Positions 23,778 to 32,978 of a stretch of DNA of 61,014 nucleotides are shown piece after piece. Both the position numbers and the translations under genes were made by a program. The notes beneath the pieces were generated by a model that saw only the letters and a list, made by a program, of their open reading frames with translations, was not told the DNA's origin and searched no databases. Positions within the stretch are counted from its first letter, which is position 1. Each line of letters begins with the position of its first letter. Location: the NCBI GenBank assembly GCA_022446825.1, contig JAKVBY010000007.1, forward strand, positions 26,571 to 87,584, read 5' to 3'. The stretch is from Pirellulaceae bacterium (GTDB taxonomy: Bacteria > Planctomycetota > Planctomycetia > Pirellulales > Pirellulaceae).

Positions 23778-26700
23778 TTGATGATCCTGCGAATTTCACG
23801 TCGACGGCGATGCTGGCCTGCCATGCTTGTTCTGATCTTGGCATTGCTCACAACACAAAGCTTTGCTAACGAAGGTGTTCTAAGCCTAAAAGCAGGAAGT
23901 CGCCTCTGCATCATCGGAAACACCCTGGCCGAACGGATGCAGTATTTTGGACACTTTGAAACTGCTCTACACGTTCGCTTTCCGCAACATCAATTAATCG
24001 TTCGAAACCTTGGATTTGCGGCCGACGAAGTACGTTTTCGTCCTCGCTCCCTGGACTTCGGTAGCTCTGACCAGCATCTAACTGCCTGGCAGGCCGATGT
24101 GATCTTGGCCTTCTTTGGATTTAATGAGTCCTTTGGAGGCGAGCGCGGACTAGAAACGTTCGAGAAAGAATTGAGAGACTTTATTGACCACACAACCTCC
24201 CAAAAATACAACGGCAAATCCGCGCCGCAGTTAGTGCTGATCTCACCTATTGCACATGAAAATCTTGCCAACCCTCATATTCCAGACGGCGTCGCTTCGA
24301 ATGCGAGACTGGAACGGTACACGGAGATCATGGCGCGCGTCGCAACCAACCGGCAGGTTGGTTTTGTGGATCTTTTCTCGTCGACCCAAACGTTAATGAA
24401 CGACGCGACCCAACCATGGACCTTTAACGGTGTTCACCTGACGGATTATGGCTATTCGCAATTGGCACCGCTATTAGATCGTAAACTATTCGGTCCCTCT
24501 GCGCGCAACAAGCGAGATCTGGAAATAGTACGTGCTGAAGTTAACGAGAAGAACTTCTTCTTTTTCCATCGTTATCGTGCTGTCAACGGCTACTACATTT
24601 ACGGAGGTAGGTCGCGTCGCGACAACGGCAATCCACCTTTCACCGACGCCTATGTGCTAGAAAACGAACGTGGCAAGTTGGACGACATGGTGGCCCTCCG
24701 CGATCAAAGAATTTGGCGAGTCGCGCGTGGCGAGTCGGTATCTTTGGAGATTGACGACAGTGGTACACGGCCACTGTATGACGTGCCAACAAACTTTGAT
24801 CAACCGGTCGCTATTTTACCTCCTCAGGAAGCCAAAAAACATTTCACCATTGCAGACGGTTATGAAATTAATTTATTTGCCAGCGAAATTGATTTTCCCG
24901 ATTTAAAGAATCCCGTTCAGTTGAACTTTGACAATCGCGGCCGCTTATGGGTTGCGGCAATGCCCGACTATCCGATGTTCCAACCGCCCAACAAGCCGCA
25001 CGACAAACTCATTATTCTCGAAGACGTTGATGGCGACGGTCGCGCCGACAAATCAACGGTCTTTGCCGACGATCTGCATGTTCCCACCGGCTTTGAACTT
25101 GGCGATAACGGCGTCTATGTGGCCCAGCAACCAAACTTAATTTTCCTGCGAGACCGTGATGGCGACGATCGAGCCGACGAACGCAAATTATTGCTGCACG
25201 GCTTCGATTCGGGTGACTCCCATCATTCCATCGGCGCCTTTACCTGGGGACCCGGAGGGGGACTTTATTTACACGAAGGAACCTTTCACCATACGGCCGT
25301 GGAAACCTCTCGAGGTCCGGTACGTAATGCGCATGGTGGTGTCTATCGCTACGACCCAACAAAGGACCAATTTGACACCTTTATTCATTACAACTTTGCC
25401 AACCCATGGGGACACATTTTCGACCGCTGGGGGCAAAATTTTGTGGCCGACGCATCGGGAGGAGCCAATTACTGGGGTACTGCTTTTTCTATGAAAACGC
25501 CGTCCTATACCGGCCAAGAAGATTTCGGGCCATTCAAATTCGCCTATCAAGAACAAATGCAGCAATTCATTGTCAAACGAGTTCGGCCAACCGCAGGTTG
25601 TGAAATCGTCGCGAGCCGGCATTTCCCACCACAAGCCCAAGGCAATTTCCTCCTCAACAACTGCATCGGTTTTCAAGGCATCTTACAGCACGTGATGAAA
25701 GCAGAAGAATCTGGCTTTGTGGGAACTGAAATCGAGCCACTGCTATTCTCCACCGATCGCAACTTTCGACCAACCGACCTACAATTTGGCCCGGATGGAG
25801 CACTCTACGTCGTCGATTGGTTCAACCCGCTCGTCGGCCACATGCAGCACAATCTCCGCGACCCAAATCGTGACCACACACACGGACGAATCTGGCGGAT
25901 TACGTACCCTAGCCGTCCACTCCTCACGCCACCTCAGATCGATCGTCAACCAATCGAACACCTGCTGGAACTTTTAAAATCGCACGAAGACCGCACGCGC
26001 TATCGTACTCGCTTGGAACTACGTAATCATTCAGCGAACGCCGTGGTCACAGCGTTAGCTACCTGGACGAAAGGTTTGGACCCACAAGACCCCCTCTACG
26101 AACATCACTTGCTCGAAGCACTTTGGGTGCATCAACATCACAACGCAGTGAACGAAGAGCTCCTCACCCAGCTCTTGAACACCCAAGACTTCCGCGCTCG
26201 AGCGGCAGCGACACGTGTCCTGGCTTTTTGGGGCGATCAGCTCAGCGATCCGTTCGCGATGCTGCGCCAGCGCGCCAACGACCCCCATCCTCGCGTACGC
26301 GTCGAAGCGGCCCGTGCCTGCAGCTTCTTCCCAGATGCGAAAGCTGCTGAAATCGCATTAGAAATACTCAAGTACCCACAAGACTATTATCTGGAATACG
26401 TCCTGCGACACACCATGCGCCGGTTGGAACCATATTGGCAACCGAGGATCGTAGCCGGTAAACCGTTTGCCGACGACAATCCCGCTGGCGTGGAATACAT
26501 TTTGGCCGGAGTCAGCACGCCCGAGTTACTCAACATGGCACGTAGTAAACCAGTCTATGTGGCCTTGTTATCACGACACGGTGTGGTTCACAAATTCCGC
26601 CACGAAGCCTTACGGGGACTTGCAAAATCTAATGGTACAGATTTGATTACCGAGCTCCTCTCCGCAATGACACGACTGGATCAATCAGAAAGTGAGCATG

Positions 26701-28754
26701 CCGGACACGTCTTGTCCGATTTAGCCCACATGCTCACCAAGCAGCCTCCCGAGGACTTTGCCAGCTACCGTTCCCACATCGAAAAGCTGGCGACCTCCGC
26801 CAGACGATCTGTCACTCGCCAAGTCGCTTACGTTTCCTTAATTGCCGCGGACGCCTCAACCGATAAGGTCTGGAATCTGGCCCTCCGCTCCGTACGAGGT
26901 TTACAAGATCTCGTTGACTCCATACCCCTTATCGCCAAGCCCGCATTGCGAACGTCCCTCTATCCGCGCGTCGCACCATTGATACATGGCTTACCAGATT
27001 CTCTCGCGACGGAAGTCACCAACAACCCTGGTACTGCCGGTCGTTTTGTGCGGATCACAATTCCCGGAAAAAATAAGGTTTTAACGCTGGCCGAAGTAGA
27101 GGTTTTCAGCAGTGGAAAAAACATTGCGCAGAGCGGAAAAGCGACCCAATCGAGTACCGACTTCGGTGGTCAAGCTCAGCGGGCAATCGATGGCAATTCC
27201 AGTGGCATCTATAACAATCAAGGCCAAACTCACACAAAGGGAAACAGCCGTGCACCGTGGTGGGAATTAGATCTTGGCCGAGAGGTTGCCCTGGAAGCCA
27301 TTACGATCTGGAATCGCAGCGAAGAAAACGGCAAGTATGCCAAACGTCTGGATGGATTTTCTGTAACGGTTTTCAACGACGAACGCACAACCGTATTTCT
27401 TCAGAAAGACAACCGCGCACCCGCCGAAAGTGTCCGTATCGAATTGGAAAACAGCTCGGTTGCTAAAATTCGACGCTCGGCCATGAACGCGCTGACTTAC
27501 TTCCCTGGTTACGAAGCGGATGCGTTCCAGACTTTGGCAAGTTTTTTCAGGAACAATATTGAGCGACCAGCAGCCATACAAGGCTTAGCACGCATCCACA
27601 AAAACAAGATACCGCGTGAATTTATTAAGCCTCTGGTGGATGAATTAGTGACTCATATTGAAACCATTCCGGTTACCGAACGAACAAATGCATCGACGCT
27701 GGACGCACTGCAGCTGGGCAACAGCCTCGCACTCCATCTGCCTTCCAAACAAGCCAAGGAAATTCGCTCCAAGTTGGGTAGCCTTGGCGTTCCGGTGATT
27801 CTCGTCAGACCCATCCCGCATCGGATGCAATATGATCGCAAAAACATCTTTGTCGAAGCTGGAAAACCTGTCGAAATCATCTTTGAAAACATCGACATCA
27901 TGCCCCACAACCTCATTATCACGGCACCAGGGGCACTCCAAGAGGTTGGTCTAGCGGCGGAAAGGATGGCCACATTACCCGACGCATTTGCGAAACATTT
28001 CATTCCCGATTCCTCACAGGTACTGTTTGCCACTCAAATGTTGCAATCACGGCAAACCCAACGACTTCAGATTTCCGCACCGACAATGCTGGGCGATTAT
28101 CCTTTTGTCTGCACTTTCCCCGGACATTGGCGGACCATGTTCGGGACCATGCATGTTGTCGACAATCTTGAGGACATTCCCTTAGAGTTACTCGAACCGA
28201 CGGAATCACACGAATCCCCGATTCGACAATTCGTCCGACAATGGATGCCTGCCGATCTGGTCGAGTCACTCCCCAAGGCCAGTGCCAACCGTTCGTTCGA
28301 AAATGGTCGGAAACTCTTCACGGAAGTCGCCTGTATAAAATGTCATCGCATGAACCAACAAGGTGGAATCATCGGGCCCGACTTAGCGGGTATCAAAGCT
28401 AAATTCGCGGCACAAAAGATGAATCGGCTGGATCTTTTAGTCGAGATGCTCGAACCTTCAAAACAAATCGCCGATAAATACCGCACCCAGATTTTTGAAA
28501 CCGACGCCGGGTTACTTTTCAGTGGCGTCGTCGTGCAAGAAGATGAAGAAATCGTACGCCTTGTCAGCAACCCTCTCGAAAAGAAAGAGAATGCTCTGGA
28601 GATTCGTAAAAGTGAAATCGAAGACCGCTTTGCGTCTAAGATTTCGCTTATGCCACTGGGACTTTTAAATACCTTGACCGCAGAAGATATTCTTGACTTG
28701 TTGGCATACATTGAGTCTGCCGGAGATGCTCAGCATCCAGCATTCCAGAATTAG
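23778..28754 (+). CDS. Giant PVC-type dehydrogenase/haem protein with SGNH, discoidin and blue-copper domains
   Basis: A 1658-residue exported multidomain protein. Order by eye: signal peptide (1-31); SGNH hydrolase-like domain (about 35-240) with degenerate blocks, GNTL instead of GDSL and NGVH instead of DxxH; PVC-type membrane-bound dehydrogenase beta-propeller (about 350-720; FEDVDGDGRADKSTVFADD-like repeats, GPDGALYVVDWFNPLVGHM); HEAT-like repeats (about 740-1070); F5/8-type discoidin domain (about 1085-1220; AQRAIDGNSSGIYNN); further HEAT helices; an azurin/plastocyanin-like domain (about 1340-1465) whose type-1 copper ligands are visible (MPHN, then CTFPGHWRTM); and a PVC haem domain (about 1500-1650) with CIKCH and GPDLAGI. 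It is presumably a periplasmic electron-transfer or sugar-oxidising protein bound to an unknown carbohydrate. Confidence 0.92.
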   Translation: MMILRISRRRRCWPAMLVLILALLTTQSFANEGVLSLKAGSRLCIIGNTLAERMQYFGHFETALHVRFPQHQLIVRNLGFAADEVRFRPRSLDFGSSDQHLTAWQADVILAFFGFNESFGGERGLETFEKELRDFIDHTTSQKYNGKSAPQLVLISPIAHENLANPHIPDGVASNARLERYTEIMARVATNRQVGFVDLFSSTQTLMNDATQPWTFNGVHLTDYGYSQLAPLLDRKLFGPSARNKRDLEIVRAEVNEKNFFFFHRYRAVNGYYIYGGRSRRDNGNPPFTDAYVLENERGKLDDMVALRDQRIWRVARGESVSLEIDDSGTRPLYDVPTNFDQPVAILPPQEAKKHFTIADGYEINLFASEIDFPDLKNPVQLNFDNRGRLWVAAMPDYPMFQPPNKPHDKLIILEDVDGDGRADKSTVFADDLHVPTGFELGDNGVYVAQQPNLIFLRDRDGDDRADERKLLLHGFDSGDSHHSIGAFTWGPGGGLYLHEGTFHHTAVETSRGPVRNAHGGVYRYDPTKDQFDTFIHYNFANPWGHIFDRWGQNFVADASGGANYWGTAFSMKTPSYTGQEDFGPFKFAYQEQMQQFIVKRVRPTAGCEIVASRHFPPQAQGNFLLNNCIGFQGILQHVMKAEESGFVGTEIEPLLFSTDRNFRPTDLQFGPDGALYVVDWFNPLVGHMQHNLRDPNRDHTHGRIWRITYPSRPLLTPPQIDRQPIEHLLELLKSHEDRTRYRTRLELRNHSANAVVTALATWTKGLDPQDPLYEHHLLEALWVHQHHNAVNEELLTQLLNTQDFRARAAATRVLAFWGDQLSDPFAMLRQRANDPHPRVRVEAARACSFFPDAKAAEIALEILKYPQDYYLEYVLRHTMRRLEPYWQPRIVAGKPFADDNPAGVEYILAGVSTPELLNMARSKPVYVALLSRHGVVHKFRHEALRGLAKSNGTDLITELLSAMTRLDQSESEHAGHVLSDLAHMLTKQPPEDFASYRSHIEKLATSARRSVTRQVAYVSLIAADASTDKVWNLALRSVRGLQDLVDSIPLIAKPALRTSLYPRVAPLIHGLPDSLATEVTNNPGTAGRFVRITIPGKNKVLTLAEVEVFSSGKNIAQSGKATQSSTDFGGQAQRAIDGNSSGIYNNQGQTHTKGNSRAPWWELDLGREVALEAITIWNRSEENGKYAKRLDGFSVTVFNDERTTVFLQKDNRAPAESVRIELENSSVAKIRRSAMNALTYFPGYEADAFQTLASFFRNNIERPAAIQGLARIHKNKIPREFIKPLVDELVTHIETIPVTERTNASTLDALQLGNSLALHLPSKQAKEIRSKLGSLGVPVILVRPIPHRMQYDRKNIFVEAGKPVEIIFENIDIMPHNLIITAPGALQEVGLAAERMATLPDAFAKHFIPDSSQVLFATQMLQSRQTQRLQISAPTMLGDYPFVCTFPGHWRTMFGTMHVVDNLEDIPLELLEPTESHESPIRQFVRQWMPADLVESLPKASANRSFENGRKLFTEVACIKCHRMNQQGGIIGPDLAGIKAKFAAQKMNRLDLLVEMLEPSKQIADKYRTQIFETDAGLLFSGVVVQEDEEIVRLVSNPLEKKENALEIRKSEIEDRFASKISLMPLGLLNTLTAEDILDLLAYIESAGDAQHPAFQN

Positions 28755-28784
28755 TTTTTTCTGCTTTGTGCCAGATTCGTTCAA

Positions 28785-28848
28785 GAGCTCCTCGGGCGGA
28801 CTTCAGTCAGTACGCCCTGCCGTTCGGTAGTCCGGCTAGCGAGGAGAT
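28785..28848 (+). promoter_or_regulatory. Two-step inverted repeat, possible structured RNA or terminator
   Basis: CTCCTCG (28788-28794) pairs with CGAGGAG (28840-28846), and nested inside, CGGACT (28797-28802) pairs with AGTCCG (28829-28834). The outer stem can be extended by two pairs past one mismatch. No T-run follows, so it is not a clear Rho-independent terminator. It lies 30 bp after the stop of the giant dehydrogenase gene and about 100 bp upstream of the CRTAC1-redoxin start, so it could be a 3' end, a 5' leader structure or a protein-binding site. Confidence 0.5.
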
Positions 28849-28948
28849 CGAAAGGCTCTCGCTTCTGGAAGCATTTTGGCTACGATGCTAGAATGCTAAG
28901 AAGGGAATCTCGTTGCACGCATCTCGTTGCACGTTGGGTGAAAAACAC

Positions 28949-31900
28949 ATGAAATGGAGGACTGTTGGGCAAGTTGGCTTATTTGTGTGCTGTACCATAG
29001 CACTGGTTGTCTTTCTTCAATTTCGGCGCCAGTCAGCGCCCGAATTTGGCGAACTAGAAATCCTCGTGGAAGACATAGCGACGATTTCTGAGGATGCGAC
29101 AGACCGCACTAAGTATGTTTTTTCCCAAGATGATCCCAGGCAAGATGGTTGGTTAACCGAAGTCCTGCATGAAGAAGCTAAGCAGGTCCTCAAGTCCTTT
29201 GCAAGCTATTGGACTCAGACTGACGAGCAATTGGTCAGCAAAATCAAGCAGGTTTTAACCGATGATTTTTCGTCGAGCCCTCTACAACCCGCTGCGCTCG
29301 AGACGGTCTTCGACGATCCACTCATACGGATTGAACGCGCCCTCTTTCCTGCACCATCCGAGGGAAATCCCTTACCCCCCAACCGCCTCGACAGGCGTGA
29401 ATTCGTGGCCGACTTTCAGGCTTTATGGGAGAACTCGCCTGAGGTCTCGGACCTCCACATAGGTTTTAAAATCTTCGCTATCGAAGCACCCGATTCCGCA
29501 ACTTTTTTTACGCGGCAATACGTCTCGATCGATGGAAAAATTGCAGACCACCGTTTCGAGATCCACACGACTTGGAAGATTGACTGGACGAAAACACATG
29601 AAAACAAACCGCCCAAGATAAAACGCGTCGACGCAGTGGAACAGTTCGAAAAATCCGTGGCACAAATCCAAGGCAAATCTCTCTTCCGTGACGATTCGGA
29701 GAATCTGTTTGCCAATGACTCTTGCTACTATACCCAACTTGCGCTGGGTAGGAATTATTGGCGAAAGCAGCTGGATGTCCGACTGGAACCTGATATCAGT
29801 GGGCATCACGGAATCGCCGTCGGTGATGTCAATGGAGATCGTCTCGATGATGTCTACGTCTGCCAACCCGGTGGCTTACCCAATCGCTTATTTCTTCGTC
29901 AGTCGGATGGATCCCTAACCGACATTTCGGCGCAAGCTGGCGTCGACTGGATTGATTCCACAGCTGCCGCATTGTTTGTTGACCTCGATAACGATCAGGA
30001 TCAGGATTTGGTTTTGTCGACACTTTCAAAACCCGCAACGCTTTTAATGGAGAACGATGGAACCGGCATTTTCACGCTCCGTTCAGAACCTATTATTGCA
30101 AAAGTCTATTCCCTTTCGGCAGCCGATTTTGACAACGATTCGGACGTCGACCTTTATTTATGCAATTACAGCTCAGACCTTGGGGCATCCGTTTCATTAG
30201 CGGGGGCTGATGTATTTGGAGATGCAAACAATGGAGGGCGCAACGTCCTCCTCTGCAACCAAGGAAATTGGAACTTTGTCGATGTTACCAATGATGTCGG
30301 GCTTGATGTCGACAATCGCAGAAACAGCCTGGCTGCTTCCTGGGACGATTTCGACAACGATGGTGATGTCGATCTTTATGTCGCCAACGACTTTGGTCCA
30401 AACAATTTGTATCGCAATGACCAGGGTACATTCGTTGACGTGGCAAAGATGGTGGGAGCGGAAGATCGTAATTTCGGCATGTCCGTCACCTGGGGCGACT
30501 GCGACCGAGATGGTCGTATGGATCTTTATGTCAGCAACATGTTTTCCGCAGCTGGTAACCGGATTGTGCAACAAGCCAAATTTCGCCCTGATTTGACCGA
30601 CAATCTGAGAGCGCGTTTCTTACAATTTGCCCGTGGAAACACATTGCTCACCAATTCTGCCGACGGAATATTTCATGACATTAGTGCCTCTGCCGGCGTG
30701 CAACTCGGCCGCTGGGCCTGGAGCTCCAATTTCATCGATATCAATAATGATGGCTGGGAGGATCTTCTTGTGGCCAGCGGGAATGTCACCGGCGAATCCG
30801 CGGGTGATTTGTGAAGTTTTTACTGGCGGCGCGTCGTGTCATGCGCACCTATACAGCAAGAAGACCAGGATACGGGCAAATACTCTCATGAAAACCTCAC
30901 GCTGGAAGTGTTAGTGCGATCAGGCAAATCGTGGAGTGGTCATGAAGCAAATTGCTGCTTCTTAAACACCGGTCAAGGACGTTTTTCCGACATTTCGTCA
31001 ACGTCGGGTTTTGATTTTCTTGACGATGGGCGCGCGATCGCCACTAGCGATTGGGACTTTGACGGCGATTTGGACATCTGGCTAACCAATCGCACAGGTC
31101 CCACCGTGCGTTTCTTACGCAATCAGATGCCCAAAACCAATCACTTTGTGTCTTTTCAATTAAATGGGGATGGATCCCACACCAACCGAGATGCCATCGG
31201 AGCGCGCGTGGAGGTAGTCTGTGCCGGTGACGGAGACTACAAACGGATCAAAACATTGCGCGCCGGTTCTGGCTATCTTAGCCAATCGACTAAGTTACTC
31301 AGCTTTGGATTGGGCGAGGCACAACAAATCGAGCAGGTACATGTTTCTTGGCCAGGCGGCGAAACGGAACTTTTTCAAGGTGTGGCCGTAGACGCTTTCT
31401 TTATTTTACGTCAAGGTACTGGGCAAGCCGAGCGCTGGACGCCACCTCAGTCCAAACGACTCGTGAAGCAACTGGAAAAAGTTGACAACCAATCTCACGA
31501 TTCTTCGCGGACCTTCCTCGCAGTCCCGCATCCCGTCCCCACCATCGCGTACCGCGACTTAACCGGAAAATTAAAAACCGACATCGCTGCAACGCGCCCC
31601 GTGCTCTTGACTCTGTGGGCCACTTGGTGTGGTGCCTGCGTAAAAGAATTACGAGAAATCGCTCAGCAGGAAGAGAGGCTGCGTGCCGCGGGAATCGAAG
31701 TCATCGCTCTGAACGTTGATTCCGTGAGCCAGCACAAAGGTGCTACCGATCAACAAGTCAAAGACTTGTTAAAGAAGATCGATTTCCCCTTTACCAGTGG
31801 CTTTGCAGACCAAGCTGTCTTGGAACGGCTCGACCACGTCTACACGGGCATTTTTGATACCAGCGAACAACTCACTTTGCCGGGAAGTTTTCTTATTGGG

Positions 31901-32263
31901 CCCGGACCCATGGGTATCGCCTGCGCGTTCTACCGCGGCCCAGTCGATTTAGAGCAATTGCTTGCCGACGTCCGCAACGTTTCGGCAGATCCACAAATCC
32001 GGCGCGAGGTTGCCGTGCCTTTCCCGGGCAAGTGGTTTTCCGATCCAACCACAGGTGACTTAACCGAGTTTGCTGCGGGATTTCGAAACAAAGGATTTCT
32101 TAGCGATACTGAAACACTGTACCGCCTCATCCTTTCGATGAATCCAAATCATGCGCAAACGCACCAACTGCTAGGAGAGGTCTTGACCGAACTAGGTCGT
32201 GACGACGAAGGCAATCATCATCTTCAGCAAGCAAAAGAAATCACACTCCAACGTGGTGGCTGA
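28949..32263 (+). CDS. CRTAC1 (FG-GAP/ASPIC-UnbV)-redoxin fusion with an in-frame TGA at codon 622
   Basis: One frame of 1105 codons from ATG 28949 to TGA 32261-32263, interrupted only by TGA at 30812-30814. The N-terminus has one membrane or signal segment (GLFVCCTIALVVFLQF). Calcium-binding FG-GAP/VCBS repeats follow (about 290-660; GDVNGDRLDDVYV, DDFDNDGDVDLYVAND, GDCDRDGRMDLYVSNM, IDINNDGWEDLLVAS). The frame reads GESAGDL-X-SFYWRRVV across the TGA and continues with SDWDFDGDLDIWLTNR, an ASPIC/UnbV domain (AIGARVEVV...LRAGSGYLSQS) and a TlpA/redoxin domain with WCGAC, ending in one TPR-like unit. The downstream half has no signal sequence and begins inside the repeat array, so the halves belong together. 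The TGA is either selenocysteine (hairpin follows) or a nonsense mutation. Confidence 0.7.
30828..30849 (+). promoter_or_regulatory. SECIS-like hairpin after the TGA at 30812
   Basis: GGCGCG (30828-30833) pairs with TGCGC-A-CC (30842-30849) with one bulged A, closing an 8-10 nt loop. The loop begins 18-19 nt after the TGA depending on whether the terminal G-U pair forms, and in the open form it starts with G. Position and size fit a bacterial SECIS. The stem is imperfect, so this is weaker than the two hairpins at 4661-4703. Confidence 0.35.
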
Positions 32264-32393
32264 ATTTAGGTCGAAACCATCTGCTGGGAAAGCTCCAACA
32301 CCTGATCAATGACACTAAGATCGTCGTTGATAAGTCCGCTGAACTAGACTCTGGAAATCTACCTTCAACGACACGACGATCAGGAGTGTGCTT

Positions 32394-32828
32394 TTAATCC
32401 AGAAAACGCTCTTGCAGGTCGGGGGTGGAAATTCGGCACTGCTCCCGTTTTCCAAACCAGCGGTAGCGGTTTTTGGCTACAAAGCGATAAACCCCATCAC
32501 GAATTACCCTGGGAACAATCAGCAGGATCGCGACTAAAGGCCAAATTCCTTTCAGCTGGCGGACGATGCGGAGCACGGCTGTTGAGCGCTGATATACCAC
32601 GTCACCCTCCACAAGAATGATCGAGCTCAGTGAATCGTCGAGTTGATGGACTTCGCGCAAGCGAGCCCCATAGCCTGATTGCAGGGCCGCAAATTTCAGT
32701 TTTTTATGAGGATCGCGGTCAATGAGAAAATTAACCATGCCGTTGCAGAGATTACAGACCCCGTCAAAAAGCACCACATGCGAACATGGGGGCTCGGCCG
32801 CTTCCGGACTTGGTGTTGGGGTCTGCAC
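32394..32828 (-). CDS. DCC-family thiol-disulfide oxidoreductase (DUF393)
   Basis: A 144-residue protein with the DCC-family hallmark VLFDGVCNLCNGMVNFLIDRDP (DxxCxxC), then KLKFAALQSGYGARL, SIILVEGDVVYQRSTAVLRI and the C-terminal YRFVAKNRYRWFGKREQC. It has one hydrophobic segment near 100-115. DCC proteins have a thioredoxin-like fold and are predicted to act as thiol-disulfide oxidoreductases, but substrates are not known. It is convergent with the CRTAC1-redoxin gene and separated from the next gene (minus) by 150 bp. Confidence 0.9.
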   Translation of the reverse strand: MQTPTPSPEAAEPPCSHVVLFDGVCNLCNGMVNFLIDRDPHKKLKFAALQSGYGARLREVHQLDDSLSSIILVEGDVVYQRSTAVLRIVRQLKGIWPLVAILLIVPRVIRDGVYRFVAKNRYRWFGKREQCRISTPDLQERFLD

Positions 32829-32978
32829 TAGTTCAATCTAAGCCGTGCGGGATGGATTGCCAAGGACAAAGGCGTTTGAGAAGTACGGCACTTCCTATCT
32901 CAACTTCAGAGCCTCATCCTGTAGCCATTCTACTGCTATATCATCACGACCAGCTCCGCCACTTTTTGGCTGCTGTGA

